A stretch of 64,000 nucleotides of DNA, from the NCBI RefSeq assembly GCF_019132875.1, contig NZ_JAHSPF010000010.1, forward strand, positions 124,001 through 188,000, given 5' to 3'. This document shows, piece by piece, positions 18,771 through 28,045 of the stretch; position 1 is the stretch's first letter, and every line of letters begins with the position of its first letter. The position numbers and the translations under genes are program-made. Under the pieces are notes generated by a model. It worked only from the letters and a program-made list of their open reading frames with translations. It searched no databases and was not told the DNA's origin. This DNA is from Erwinia phyllosphaerae. Lineage in GTDB: Bacteria; Pseudomonadota; Gammaproteobacteria; Enterobacterales; Enterobacteriaceae.

Positions 18771-19754
18771 TTACTGCGGCGTAAAACGACGTAAATGTTG
18801 TACCGTTGCCAGCCAGGCGGCTACCCAGCCAATCATCGCTGAAATCAGCAGCAGCAGCAGGCTTTCATCCCATGCCAGGCCGCGCAGGCTGAAGGTGGTA
18901 CCAAATACCGCAGCAACCTGAGTCACAACGGATTCCAGGCGGAAAACCAGTACCTCAGAAAGCACCAGCGACAGCAGTGCGCCGCAAAAACCGAGTAGCG
19001 CGCCGCCGTACAGGAAAGGCCGCAGGATAAAACCGTCCGTTGCACCAATCAGTTTCTGCACGTTGATGGTATCGCGCCGGGCAAAAATGCTGAGCCGCAC
19101 GCTGTTACCAATAACCAGAAACACCGCGACAATCATCAGGATACCAATCATGGTCGCGACCTGACCCACCAGCCCCGCCAGCGCCGCCAGCCTTGCAAAC
19201 CAGCTGTCATCCATTTTCACTTCGTCTACGCCCTGCACTTTCGTTACGCGATCGCGCAGGTTGTTCATGGTATCGGAATTTTGAAAATCGATTTTTGGCG
19301 TGACGATAGCTACCGCCGGCAGTGGATTTTGCTCCAGCATATCCATCGCGCCGCCGAAGCCAGACCAGTTACGGAACTCGCCCAGCGCCTCTTCGCGCGA
19401 CAGATAGTTGACCTTATCTACGCCCTCTTCTTTTTTCAGCTGAGCGACCACATTTTCCGCCGCATCGTCATCCAGCGTTTTGCTCAGATAAACCGTCAGC
19501 TGCGGTGCCGGATACCACTGCTGCGCCGCGCTGCTGACGTTTTTCCAGACCATAAAGCAGACGCTCGGCAAAGTTAGCGAGATGGCGATAACCATAACCG
19601 TTAACAGCGTTGCCAAAGGCTGACGCAGCAGATCGGAAAGCGTCCCGCGCAGCGCATAGCGCCACTGCTCCTGCCAGCCGCCCTTCAGCGCTTTGCTTTT
19701 AGACGGTCTGGCGGCTTTTGGTGCCGCCGGGCGCGGATTGCGTTTATTCGCCAT
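18771..19754 (-). CDS. ftsX: Cell-division protein FtsX
   Basis: Integral-membrane partner of FtsE; the complex links the septal ring to activation of amidases through EnvC. 327 aa with four membrane segments (about residues 51-73 and three in the C-terminal half) and a periplasmic domain between the first two. The start overlaps the ftsE stop by 11 bases. The short, basic, Pro/Ala-rich N-terminus is a little shorter than in E. coli. Confidence 0.96.
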   Translation of the reverse strand: MANKRNPRPAAPKAARPSKSKALKGGWQEQWRYALRGTLSDLLRQPLATLLTVMVIAISLTLPSVCFMVWKNVSSAAQQWYPAPQLTVYLSKTLDDDAAENVVAQLKKEEGVDKVNYLSREEALGEFRNWSGFGGAMDMLEQNPLPAVAIVTPKIDFQNSDTMNNLRDRVTKVQGVDEVKMDDSWFARLAALAGLVGQVATMIGILMIVAVFLVIGNSVRLSIFARRDTINVQKLIGATDGFILRPFLYGGALLGFCGALLSLVLSEVLVFRLESVVTQVAAVFGTTFSLRGLAWDESLLLLLISAMIGWVAAWLATVQHLRRFTPQ

Positions 19755-20412
19755 AGTTGCCTCCGTGCAGACGTCCCTGATTCAGCGTCATTAAACGATA
19801 GTTGCGGCGGGCAATAAGCGCCCGATCGTGGGTTGCCATCAGTACGGTCACGCCAACGCGGTTAAACTCTTCAAACAGGCGCAGGATATCTTCCGACAGC
19901 GCGTCGTCCAGGTTACCGGTTGGCTCATCGGCCAGCAGTACAGCAGGCTTGTTCACTACCGCACGGGCAATCCCCACGCGCTGCTGCTCACCGCCCGACA
20001 GCTGAACAGGAAAGCTTTTCGCCTTATCGAGCAGGCCGACCTTATCCAGCGCGGCGGAAACACGACGGCGAATATCCTCGCCGCTGGCCCCCGCAATAAT
20101 CAGCGGGATAGCCACGTTGTCATACACCGTTCGGTCCATCAACAGATGGTGATCCTGAAAAATCATGCCAATCTGACGACGTAAGAAAGGCACTTCGCGG
20201 CTTTTTAAACGGCTGATATCGTGTCCGCTAAACCAGATATGACCCGCGCTGGGGCGCTCTATGCCGCATATCAGTTTTAACAGCGTGCTTTTCCCTGCGC
20301 CGGAATGACCGGTCAGAAACGCCATTTCTCCCTGTTGCAGATGAAAATCTACCCCTTGCAGCGCCTGCCGACCGCCGAGATAAGCCTTACTGACTTCTTC
20401 AAAGCGAATCAT
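19744..20412 (-). CDS. ftsE: Cell-division ATPase FtsE
   Basis: ABC-type ATPase bound to FtsX. 222 aa, with Walker [10 protein letters not shown] (about residues 35-43), signature LSGGEQQR, Walker [13 protein letters not shown] and switch ATHDRALI. Starts five bases after the ftsY stop, so ftsYEX form one operon. Confidence 0.97.
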   Translation of the reverse strand: MIRFEEVSKAYLGGRQALQGVDFHLQQGEMAFLTGHSGAGKSTLLKLICGIERPSAGHIWFSGHDISRLKSREVPFLRRQIGMIFQDHHLLMDRTVYDNVAIPLIIAGASGEDIRRRVSAALDKVGLLDKAKSFPVQLSGGEQQRVGIARAVVNKPAVLLADEPTGNLDDALSEDILRLFEEFNRVGVTVLMATHDRALIARRNYRLMTLNQGRLHGGNYGE

Positions 20413-20417
20413 CCTAA

Positions 20418-22043
20418 TTAGTCCTCTCGGGCGAATAGTGCCTCTATAAAATCGTCCGCCTTGAACGATCGTAAATCTTCAATGCCTTCCCCTACGCCGA
20501 TGTAGCGAATAGGGATACCAAACTGATCGGCGACCGAGAAGATCACGCCGCCTTTGGCGGTGCCGTCCAGCTTGGTTAGCGTAATGCCTGTCAGGCCAAC
20601 CGCCTCATGGAACAGCTTAGTCTGGCTGATAGCGTTCTGACCGGTGCTGGCGTCAATAGTCAGCATCACTTCATGCGGTGCCTGCTCATCCAGCTTTTTC
20701 ATGACGCGAGTAATCTTTTTCAGCTCTTCCATCAGGTGCGATTTATTCTGCAGACGGCCTGCCGTATCGGCAATCAGCACGTCAACGCCGCGCGCTTTCG
20801 CCGCCTGAATCGCATCAAAGATAACCGAAGCAGAATCTGCACCGGTATGCTGCGCAACAACCGGAATATTGTTGCGCTGACCCCACACCTGTAGCTGCTC
20901 AACGGCCGCAGCGCGGAAGGTGTCGCCCGCCGCCAACATGACGGATTTGCCTTCCGCCTGATACTGACGAGCCAGTTTACCGATGGTGGTGGTTTTACCC
21001 ACGCCGTTTACGCCGACCATCAGGATAACGAAAGGCGTTTTGCCGGTTACATCCAGCGGCGCGTCAACCTTCGCCAGAATCTCGGACATTTCCTGCTTGA
21101 GCAGGCCATACAGCGCTTCGGCATCGCGCAACTGTTTGCGGTTTGCCTGCGCGGTCAGGTTTGCGATAATGCGACGCGTGGTTTCAACGCCAACATCCGC
21201 AATCAGCAGCTGCTCTTCCAGCTCTTCAAACAGCTCGTCATCGATTTTTTTACCGCGAAACAGGCTGACAAAGCCGGAACCGAGGTTTTGACGGGTTTTC
21301 ACCAGGCTGCGCTTCAGGCGGGCGAAAAAGCCTTCTTTGGTCGGACGCGCCTGCTCTTCAACAAGATGAGCCTGCTCTTCCGAGGCGTTCGCCTGTTCGA
21401 CCTTGACCAGCGCGGCGGCAACGGATTCTTCTTCTTCAATGACCGTTAGTTCAGCGTCAGAAGCGCCAGCGGCGAGCGCGGCGGCTTCCAGCTCTTCTGG
21501 CGAAATTTCTTCCGGCAGCAGTTCTTCTTCCGGCTCCGGCTCCGCTGCGGCGATTTCTTCCGGCAGTAGTTCTTCTTCCGGCTCCGGCTTCGCTACGGCG
21601 ATTTCTTCCGGCAGCGGTTCTTCTTCCGGCTCCGGCTTCGCTACGGCAATTTCTTTCGGCAGCGGTTCTTCTTCCGGCTCCGGCTTCGCTACGGCGATTT
21701 CTTCCGGCAGCAGTTCTTCTTCCGGCTCCGGCTTCGCTGCGGCGATTTCTTCCGGCTGCGGTTCTTCTTCCGGTTCCGGCTTCGCTGCGGCGATTTCTTC
21801 CGGCTCCGGCGCGACTTCTTTAACGGCTTCCGGCTCGACTTCTTTAACGGCTTCCGGCTCGACGTGAGCAACGGTTTTCGTTATCTCGACGATTTCATCA
21901 GCACGCTGTTCAGCTTCCGGAAGCGCAACGGGTTCCGCGGCCTCGCTCTGCTGCTCTGGCGTTTGGGCCTCTTCCTCAGGCGCTTTTTCTTCGCGTCCTA
22001 ATCCCAGCCAGGAAAAAAAGCCACGTTTTTTATTTTTTGCCAT
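20418..22043 (-). CDS. ftsY: Signal recognition particle receptor FtsY
   Basis: SRP receptor GTPase for co-translational membrane targeting. 541 aa. The C-terminal NG domain (about residues 240-541) has G1 GVNGVGKTTT, the G3 DTAGR loop, and G4 TKLDG, with a C-terminal amphipathic segment. The N-terminal acidic A domain (about residues 20-240) is unusually long and repetitive: six to seven copies of a 16-aa unit such as EEIAVAKPEPEEEPLP, preceded by EVEPEAVK repeats. This inflates it well beyond the E. coli protein (497 aa as recalled). The basic N-terminus KNKKRGFFSWLGLG, a lipid-binding element, is kept. Confidence 0.97.
   Translation of the reverse strand: MAKNKKRGFFSWLGLGREEKAPEEEAQTPEQQSEAAEPVALPEAEQRADEIVEITKTVAHVEPEAVKEVEPEAVKEVAPEPEEIAAAKPEPEEEPQPEEIAAAKPEPEEELLPEEIAVAKPEPEEEPLPKEIAVAKPEPEEEPLPEEIAVAKPEPEEELLPEEIAAAEPEPEEELLPEEISPEELEAAALAAGASDAELTVIEEEESVAAALVKVEQANASEEQAHLVEEQARPTKEGFFARLKRSLVKTRQNLGSGFVSLFRGKKIDDELFEELEEQLLIADVGVETTRRIIANLTAQANRKQLRDAEALYGLLKQEMSEILAKVDAPLDVTGKTPFVILMVGVNGVGKTTTIGKLARQYQAEGKSVMLAAGDTFRAAAVEQLQVWGQRNNIPVVAQHTGADSASVIFDAIQAAKARGVDVLIADTAGRLQNKSHLMEELKKITRVMKKLDEQAPHEVMLTIDASTGQNAISQTKLFHEAVGLTGITLTKLDGTAKGGVIFSVADQFGIPIRYIGVGEGIEDLRSFKADDFIEALFARED
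21505..21792 (-). repeat. 48-bp tandem repeat within ftsY
   Basis: Six full units at an exact 48-bp period (starts at 21505, 21553, 21601, 21649, 21697, 21745) plus a partial unit from 21793. A second, 24-bp repeat follows (two copies of ACTTCTTTAACGGCTTCCGG... near 21813 and 21837). Units differ by a few bases, all keeping frame. Confidence 0.95.
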
Positions 22044-22208
22044 GGTGCAACCCTACTCCTCGCGGGGGAAAAACAGTCAGGTCTCTGAAAATAATCTTAA
22101 TCCCCTAGTCTAACACTTTCCTGCAGACGCAACACAGCACCCTTTTTACGTTTCCTGAGTCCAGATCGCGCGTTAAACTGTGCAACAAATTATGAAGAGT
22201 TAAGTCAG

Positions 22209-22814
22209 ATGAATAAAAAACCTCGCGGCGGCAGCGCCGGACAGATCCGCATTATTGGCGGCCAGTGGCGCGGCAGAAAGCTTCCGGTGCCGGACAGCAT
22301 CGGCCTACGCCCCACTACCGATCGCGTACGGGAAACCCTGTTTAACTGGCTGGCCGCCGATATCCAGGGCGCGCGTTGCCTGGACTGTTTTGCCGGTAGC
22401 GGCGCGCTGGGCCTGGAAGCGTTATCGCGCCATGCCGCCTCGGCTACGCTGCTTGAGCTGGAACGTCCCGTTGCCCAGCAGCTCGGAAAAAATCTGGCTA
22501 CGCTGGGGGCCACCAGCGGTCGGGTAATCAACACCAATACGCTGCAGTATCTGGCGCAGGCGGGAGAGCCTCATCACCTGGTGTTTATCGATCCGCCATT
22601 TCGTAAAGGGCTGCTGGAAGAAACGCTGACGCTGCTGGAAACGCGAGGCTGGCTGGCAGAGGAAGCGCTGGTTTATGTAGAAAGCGAAGTGGAAAACGGC
22701 CTGCCGCCGGTTCCCGTCAACTGGCAGCTGCATCGCGAGAAAATTGCGGGCCAGGTCGCTTATCGCCTTTATATTCGTCGTGCCGTTAAAAAGGAACCCA
22801 CCCATGCTGATTAA
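22209..22814 (+). CDS. rsmD: 16S rRNA (guanine966-N2)-methyltransferase RsmD
   Basis: Methylates G966 of 16S rRNA in the 30S subunit. 201 aa. The SAM motif LDCFAGSGALGLEALSR (about residues 58-74) and the catalytic-site motif VFIDPPF (N/D-PPF type) are present; RIIGGQWRGRKLPVP is the family N-terminus. It diverges from ftsY over 165 bases and overlaps yhhL by 11 bases. Confidence 0.96.
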   Translation: MNKKPRGGSAGQIRIIGGQWRGRKLPVPDSIGLRPTTDRVRETLFNWLAADIQGARCLDCFAGSGALGLEALSRHAASATLLELERPVAQQLGKNLATLGATSGRVINTNTLQYLAQAGEPHHLVFIDPPFRKGLLEETLTLLETRGWLAEEALVYVESEVENGLPPVPVNWQLHREKIAGQVAYRLYIRRAVKKEPTHAD

Positions 22815-23073
22815 TCTGGGCAGAGTGCTGATGGTTTGCGTCTGGGCATTTTTGCTGCTTAACGTGGTGCACCCTTACCCCGCGCCGCTAAAGTATTTTA
22901 TTAACGTCGCGCTGTTTTTTATGGCGATTATGCACGGTTTGCAGCTGGTATTAATGCGTGCCACGCAGCCAAAGGAAGGGCCAAAGCTGAGCGGCGCAAC
23001 GCAGGCAAAAATCTTCTTTTTTGGGGTGTTTGAGCTACTGGCCTGGCAGAAAAAGCAGTTGCCGAAACGGTAA
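22804..23073 (+). CDS. yhhL: YhhL family (DUF1145) small membrane protein
   Basis: 89-aa inner-membrane protein of unknown function with two to three hydrophobic segments (GRVLMVCVWAFLLLNVV; YFINVALFFMAIMHGLQLVL). The ATG at 22804 lies inside the end of rsmD in another frame, so the pair is translationally coupled. Text such as HPYPAPLKYF is typical of DUF1145. Confidence 0.88.
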   Translation: MLINLGRVLMVCVWAFLLLNVVHPYPAPLKYFINVALFFMAIMHGLQLVLMRATQPKEGPKLSGATQAKIFFFGVFELLAWQKKQLPKR

Positions 23074-23108
23074 ACCTGCCGGTTAGCAAACTTTTCCGGC
23101 TGGCCCGT

Positions 23109-23459
23109 TCAGCGCAGCCGGAAAGAGATGAACCTTGTGCCCTGCACTCTTAGCTCACCTTTCTGCCCCCGTTCCAGCTGTTGATAGTCTTCGGCTTTTA
23201 GCACCAGCTTAAAGTCGCCCGCATCGTTAAGCGGATGAAACCAGGCTTCAAAACGCATCTCTTCTACCGGAATCGTTTCACGCTGGCGCGAGCGCAGCAT
23301 GGATGTTGATATTTCCCGTTTATCCTTTACCTCAACCGGCATGCTGCGTACGGGCAAAGCATCGTTAACCGCCACTTCCTGACGCTGTTTAATAAATTGT
23401 CTGGTTGCCAGTACGGCAATCACGGCCAGCGTGATGAAAAAGAGCAGGGGTGGCCTCAC
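23109..23459 (-). CDS. yhhM: YhhM family (DUF2500) membrane-anchored protein
   Basis: 116 aa with one N-terminal membrane anchor ([19 protein letters not shown]) and a small outer domain with basic and acidic residues ending [13 protein letters not shown]. Function unknown. Converges on yhhL and diverges from yhhN, in the same arrangement as E. coli. Confidence 0.88.
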   Translation of the reverse strand: MRPPLLFFITLAVIAVLATRQFIKQRQEVAVNDALPVRSMPVEVKDKREISTSMLRSRQRETIPVEEMRFEAWFHPLNDAGDFKLVLKAEDYQQLERGQKGELRVQGTRFISFRLR

Positions 23460-23603
23460 GGTTATTCTCCTCTGATAAAGCCCGTTTGCAGGTACAGAGA
23501 AGAAGGATACAACCAGAAGCCTCCCATTGTCACATCGCGGCGACCTGGCCTAGACTCAATAAGGAATTGTGGATTTTTGCATCTAAAAACAAAGGGACAC
23601 ACT

Positions 23604-24230
23604 ATGATTTGGTCGTTTCTGGCAGTGCTTTTTTCCGGCTGGCTATATGTGGACGCAACCTATCGCGGCCCGCAGTGGCAGCGCTGGGTCTTTAAACCGG
23701 TTACGCTTTTGCTGCTGCTCGCCTGGGCCTGGCAAGCGCCGGTGCTTAACGCCACGGATTATCTGATTCTGTTTGGTTTGCTGGCGACGCTGGCCGGCGA
23801 TGCGCTGATGCTGTTGCCTAACCGCCGCATGCTTTACGCCATCGGCGCTTTTTTCCTTTCCCATCTGCTTTACACCATCTGCTTTGCCAGCCATATGACG
23901 CTGACCTTTTTCTGGCCGATTCCGCTGACGGTGCTGATCATTGGCGTGCTGCTTATCGCCACTATCTGGACGAAGCTGGCAGAGCTGCGCTGGCCGATTT
24001 GTACTTTTATTGGCATGACGCTACTGATGGTCTGGCTAACCACCGAACAGTATTTCTTCCGCCCAACGGACTACGCTTTTTCGCTGATGGTGGGTACTTC
24101 ACTGCTGCTGCTGGCTAATATTGTCTGGCTGGTAAGCCACTATCGCCGCCGTTTTTCCGCGGACAGCGCGATTGTTGCCGCCTGCTACTTTGCCGGACAC
24201 TTTATGATCGTTCGTTCGCTCTATCTGTAA
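23604..24230 (+). CDS. yhhN: YhhN / TMEM86 family membrane protein
   Basis: 208-aa multi-pass membrane protein (seven to eight hydrophobic segments) of the TMEM86 family, whose animal members are lysoplasmalogenases; bacterial activity is not established. [21 protein letters not shown] carries the conserved acidic residue. The frame is open from 23397, but the ATG at 23604 gives the E. coli length. Confidence 0.88.
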   Translation: MIWSFLAVLFSGWLYVDATYRGPQWQRWVFKPVTLLLLLAWAWQAPVLNATDYLILFGLLATLAGDALMLLPNRRMLYAIGAFFLSHLLYTICFASHMTLTFFWPIPLTVLIIGVLLIATIWTKLAELRWPICTFIGMTLLMVWLTTEQYFFRPTDYAFSLMVGTSLLLLANIVWLVSHYRRRFSADSAIVAACYFAGHFMIVRSLYL

Positions 24231-24238
24231 ATTACGCC

Positions 24239-24270
24239 TTGACTCTGGAGTCCACTCCAGAGTGTAAGAT
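24239..24270 (+). promoter_or_regulatory. ZntR-controlled zntA promoter
   Basis: A -35 TTGACT (24239-24244) and -10 TAAGAT (24265-24270) are separated by an over-long 20-bp spacer holding the perfect 22-bp palindrome ACTCTGGAGT-CC-ACTCCAGAGT (24242-24263). This is the classic layout for MerR-family activators; ZntR twists the DNA when zinc, cadmium or lead is bound. Confidence 0.9.
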
Positions 24271-24313
24271 AACCTGGCGGGAGCGTTTCCCGTCAGGCTT
24301 ATCTGGAGGCATT

Positions 24314-26560
24314 ATGCATCAGCACACATCTTCCTGCCCTTGCGGGCAACGCCATGCGGCCGGTCAGCAAGGTTGTAGCAAATCCCCTTCTGCCCTGGGC
24401 AAAATCACCTCAATCAGCGCTATAAGCAGTGAGAAAGGCTGTTGTAGCGAGACAGGCTGCGCCTCACCGCCAGATGAAGAAAGCGACAGGCAAAGCGATA
24501 AGGCTGATTACAGCTGGCAGATTAGCGGCATGGATTGTCCCGCCTGCGCCAGAAAAATTGAGAATGCGGTTAACCAACTGCCTGGGATTACCCGGGCGCG
24601 CGTACTATTTTCTACAGAAAAACTGATTGTTTCGGCCCCCACGGATATCCGTCAGCAGGTTGAACAGGCCGTGGCCAGGGCAGGTTTTAAGCTGTCCTCC
24701 TCTTCTCAACCAGAAAGCGCTGGTTTCTGGCGGGAAAACGGTATGATACTGGCGCTGACCGGCTTGTTACTGACCAGCTGGCTGCTGCATCTGATAAATC
24801 CGCAGATGGGGAAAATCGCGTTTACCCTGACAACGCTGGCTGGCTGCTGGCCTGTTGCCCGAACCGCGCTGCGCCTGATGCGTAGCGGTACGCCTTTCGC
24901 TATCGAAACACTTATGACCGTCGCCGCTCTCGGTGCGCTTTTTATTGGCGCAACGGCAGAGGCGGCAATGGTATTGCTGCTGTTTATGCTTGGAGAACGG
25001 CTGGAAGCTTATGCCGCAAGCCGTGCCCGACGGGGCGTAACGGCGCTGATGGCATTAAAACCAGAAGAAGCGCTGCGCATCATAGAAAACGGCCGTGAGC
25101 AGGTGGCCGTCAATGTATTACAGCCCGGCGATATTATCGAAGTCAGTGCGGGCGGTCGCCTGCCAGCCGACGGAGCACTGGTCACGCCTTATGCCAGCTT
25201 TGATGAGAGCGCGCTGACAGGAGAATCCGTGCCCGTGGAGCGCCAGCAGGGCGAAACAATTGCTGCGGGCAGCCTGAGCGTCGATCGCCAGGTCAGGCTA
25301 AAAGTTCTCTCCCGGCCGGGCGAGAGCGCTATCGATCGTATTCTGCATTTAATTGAAGAAGCGGACGCCCATCGCGCGCCGGTTGAACGTTTTCTCGATC
25401 GCTTTAGCCGTATTTATACGCCGCTGGTGATGACCTTTGCGCTGCTGGTGGCGGTAGTACCACCGCTTTTTTCCGGCGACTGGCAAACCTGGATTTATAA
25501 AGGCCTGACGCTGCTGCTGATTGGTTGTCCATGCGCGCTGGTGATTTCTACACCTGCGGCAATTACTTCGGGTCTGGCCGCCGCTGCGCGTCGTGGCGTA
25601 CTGATTAAAGGCGGCGCGGCGCTGGAGAGTCTGAACGGCATACGTATGCTGGCGTTTGATAAAACAGGTACGTTAACGATGGGCAAGCCGCAGGTCACAG
25701 AGATTGCCAGCTTTAACGCAGAAAGCGAAGCCGGGCTGTTAGCGAAAGCGGCGGCCGTCGAGCAGGGGTCTTCACATCCGCTGGCGAAAGCCGTGGTGCA
25801 GCTGGCAGAGTCCCGCCAGCTTGTTTTACCCGTGGCTACGGCGCAGCGTACCCTGGCAGGATACGGTATAGAAGCAGAAGTAAGTGGGCACATACTTTTG
25901 CTTTGTGCCGCAGGCAGAGTGGGAGATACGCTGACTGAAACGCAGCGGGCACGGGTAGAACGACTGGAATCTGCGGGCAATACCGTGGTGGCCATCATGC
26001 AGGATGGTCAGCCAGCAGGATTGATTGCGCTGCGTGATACGCTGCGTCCCGATGCCGCCGCGGCGCTGAACGAGCTAAGAGCGCTGAATATCGAGACAGT
26101 AATGCTGACTGGCGATAACCCGCGAGCCGCCGCCGCCATTGCTCAAGAGCTGGGCATGGCTTATCGCGCCGGTTTATTGCCTGCGGATAAGGTAGCGGCG
26201 GTACGCGAGCTTAGCCAACAGCACGCGGTAGCCATGGTGGGCGATGGTATTAATGACGCGCCTGCGATGAAAGCGGCAACGTTGGGGATTGCGATGGGCG
26301 GAGGAAGCGATGTCGCGCTGGAAACCGCCGATGCCGCTTTGACGCATAACAGGCTCAACGGGCTGGCTGCTATGCTCCGTCTGGCGCGCGCAACCCATGT
26401 TAATATTCGCCAGAATATTACGCTGGCGCTTGGGCTGAAAGGTCTGTTTCTGGTAACGACGCTGTGCGGCATTACGGGCCTGTGGCTGGCGGTACTGGCA
26501 GACTCTGGCGCAACCGCGCTGGTAACAGCCAATGCGCTGCGCTTGTTAAGTAAGCGCTAA
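24314..26560 (+). CDS. zntA: Zn2+/Cd2+/Pb2+-exporting P-type ATPase
   Basis: Inner-membrane P1B-type ATPase that exports zinc, cadmium and lead. 748 aa. The N-terminus is Cys-rich (SSCPCGQ, KGCCSETGC), followed by a heavy-metal domain with GMDCPACAR (Cys75, Cys78). The membrane metal site CPC is at residues 405-407, the phosphorylated Asp is 449 (DKTGTLT), the actuator has TGES, and the ATP-hinge text is GDGINDAPAMK. The ATG at 24314 is chosen because of TGGAGG upstream and because it lies downstream of the ZntR promoter. Confidence 0.97.
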   Translation: MHQHTSSCPCGQRHAAGQQGCSKSPSALGKITSISAISSEKGCCSETGCASPPDEESDRQSDKADYSWQISGMDCPACARKIENAVNQLPGITRARVLFSTEKLIVSAPTDIRQQVEQAVARAGFKLSSSSQPESAGFWRENGMILALTGLLLTSWLLHLINPQMGKIAFTLTTLAGCWPVARTALRLMRSGTPFAIETLMTVAALGALFIGATAEAAMVLLLFMLGERLEAYAASRARRGVTALMALKPEEALRIIENGREQVAVNVLQPGDIIEVSAGGRLPADGALVTPYASFDESALTGESVPVERQQGETIAAGSLSVDRQVRLKVLSRPGESAIDRILHLIEEADAHRAPVERFLDRFSRIYTPLVMTFALLVAVVPPLFSGDWQTWIYKGLTLLLIGCPCALVISTPAAITSGLAAAARRGVLIKGGAALESLNGIRMLAFDKTGTLTMGKPQVTEIASFNAESEAGLLAKAAAVEQGSSHPLAKAVVQLAESRQLVLPVATAQRTLAGYGIEAEVSGHILLLCAAGRVGDTLTETQRARVERLESAGNTVVAIMQDGQPAGLIALRDTLRPDAAAALNELRALNIETVMLTGDNPRAAAAIAQELGMAYRAGLLPADKVAAVRELSQQHAVAMVGDGINDAPAMKAATLGIAMGGGSDVALETADAALTHNRLNGLAAMLRLARATHVNIRQNITLALGLKGLFLVTTLCGITGLWLAVLADSGATALVTANALRLLSKR

Positions 26561-26640
26561 CTTATGCTTCAGGCGTTTGCGTTGTCAGCATCGCTTATAG
26601 CTTGCTGACGACGCTTTAGCCAACATGCATCCCTGACGGT

Positions 26641-26796
26641 GACGGCTGCCCGGTTAAATTTAGTTAAAAAGCAGTGGGTGACGGCTGCCCGGTTAAATTT
26701 AGCTAAAAAACAGGGGGTAACGGCTGCCCGGTTAAATTCAGCTAAAAAACAGTGGGTAACGGCTACCCGGTTAAATTCAGCCCAAAAGCAGTGGGT
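26641..26796. repeat. 39-bp tandem repeat, four copies, between zntA and tusA
   Basis: Units begin at 26641, 26680, 26719 and 26758, each like ACGGCTGCCCGGTTAAATTT followed by AGCTAAAAAACAGTGGGTA, with a few changes. The array stays open in one frame (about 68 codons), but its product would be purely repetitive. A GTCAGCA/TGCTGAC hairpin (26584-26609) lies between the zntA stop and the array. Confidence 0.92.
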
Positions 26797-26852
26797 GACG
26801 CATCTGGCTTATCCAGCCCTGTCGGCTCTGTATGCGAAAGCTTAAGTTAGCC

Positions 26853-27095
26853 TCAGAGGCCTTTTTTCAGCAGATAGCGATAGGGCAACTCTTCAGTCGC
26901 CTGCGCCAGCAGCGTATGTTCCATAAAGCGACAAAATCCCGGAATATCACGCGTGGTTGCCGGGTCGTCAGCGATAATCAGCAGCGTTTCGCCATCCTGC
27001 ATATGCCGCACGGCTTTGCGTACCATCATTACAGGTTCAGGGCAGCGCAGGCCCAGCGCGTCCAGGGTTTGATCGGGATTAGCGAACGGTTCCAT
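26853..27095 (-). CDS. tusA: Sulfur carrier protein TusA
   Basis: Carries persulfide sulfur from IscS to TusD for 2-thiouridine synthesis in tRNA, and to molybdenum cofactor enzymes. 80 aa. The catalytic Cys lies in [17 protein letters not shown] (Cys18 of this start), and [13 protein letters not shown] is the family's second motif. The frame is open to 27248, but the ATG at 27095 starts the family N-terminus. TusA's link to molybdoenzyme maturation is of note given the molybdoenzymes further downstream, though this is its normal backbone location. Confidence 0.95.
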   Translation of the reverse strand: MEPFANPDQTLDALGLRCPEPVMMVRKAVRHMQDGETLLIIADDPATTRDIPGFCRFMEHTLLAQATEELPYRYLLKKGL

Positions 27096-27253
27096 ATTAT
27101 TCTCGTTCAGACAAAAAATTTTCCTCATTTTACCCCGCCGACGGGCATCTGCAAGCCGGGCCGACAACGTTATCGTTTGCGCTAAAATTAACCATTGCAT
27201 TAGCAGTCTGTTTCGGTAAGATGCCGCGCAATCGCCCGGGCGATACAATTTTT

Positions 27254-27284
27254 TTGGGTTCCCTCACCCCAATGTTCAAAAAGG
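27254..27284 (+). promoter_or_regulatory. Candidate preQ1-I riboswitch in the yhhQ leader
   Basis: Stem TTGGG / CCCAA encloses the loop TTCCCTCAC and is followed by an A-rich tail TGTTCAAAAAGG. This is the H-type pseudoknot layout of preQ1-I aptamers. The loop CCT can pair with AGG of the tail, which is also the ribosome site of yhhQ, so ligand binding would block translation. YhhQ imports queuosine precursors, which fits. I have not folded it with software. Confidence 0.6.
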
Positions 27285-27288
27285 TTAC

Positions 27289-27957
27289 ATGATGATGAAT
27301 TTCTCTTCTCATCAGCGCACACACGCGCTGATTTGGCTGTCGCTATTCCATTTGCTGGTTATCACTTCCAGTAACTATCTGGTGCAGCTGCCGATCTCTG
27401 TTTTTGGTCTGCATACCACATGGGGCGCCTTCAGCTTTCCGTTTATTTTTCTGGCAACCGATTTAACCGTGCGGATTTTTGGCGCGCCGCTGGCTCGCCG
27501 TATCATTTTTGCGGTAATGATCCCTGCCTTATTTGTTTCTTATGGCGTATCCGTGCTGTTTTATCAGGGCGAATGGCAGGGTCTGGCGGCGTTAGAAAGC
27601 GCTAACCTGTTTGTAGCGCGTATCGCCTGCGCCAGCTTTATGGCTTATGCCCTGGGGCAGATTCTGGACGTTCACGTCTTCAATCGCCTGCGCCAGCTGC
27701 CGCAATGGTGGATAGCGCCCGCCTCCGCCATGTTTTTAGGTAATATCAGCGATACGCTGGCCTTCTTCTTTATTGCCTTCTATAAAAGTCCCGATGCTTT
27801 TATGGCGCAAAACTGGGTAGAGATTGCGCTGGTGGATTACAGCTTTAAGGTGCTTATCTGTATGGTTTTCTTCCTGCCTGCCTACGGCGTGCTGCTCAAC
27901 GCTACGTTAAAACGCTTAACGGAAAAATCCTCTGGCGCTCGGGTTAACTTCGGCTAG
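27289..27957 (+). CDS. yhhQ: Queuosine precursor transporter YhhQ
   Basis: Inner-membrane transporter of the COG1738/VUT-1 family that takes up preQ0 and preQ1. 222 aa with six or so membrane segments. LTVRIFGAPLARRIIFAVMIP, ARIACASFMAYALGQILDV and SDTLAFFFIAF are typical. Three consecutive ATGs (27289, 27292, 27295) are possible starts; AAGG spacing favours the second, and alignment to E. coli favours the third. Confidence 0.93.
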   Translation: MMMNFSSHQRTHALIWLSLFHLLVITSSNYLVQLPISVFGLHTTWGAFSFPFIFLATDLTVRIFGAPLARRIIFAVMIPALFVSYGVSVLFYQGEWQGLAALESANLFVARIACASFMAYALGQILDVHVFNRLRQLPQWWIAPASAMFLGNISDTLAFFFIAFYKSPDAFMAQNWVEIALVDYSFKVLICMVFFLPAYGVLLNATLKRLTEKSSGARVNFG

Positions 27958-28045
27958 CCTGTAAGCACGCAGGTTGCTTTTACCTGCTGATTACTATTGT
28001 ATAAGTGGCTGAACAGAGCAGACGACTAACGTAAAAGGGACAGTG

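Noticed and set aside
21403..21867. 154-codon Ser/Gly-rich frame on the plus strand
   Set aside because: It is the antisense shadow of the ftsY acidic repeats.
26639..26845. 68-codon open frame over the 39-bp repeats
   Set aside because: Openness follows from a repeat length divisible by three. There is no ribosome site, and the product is purely repetitive.
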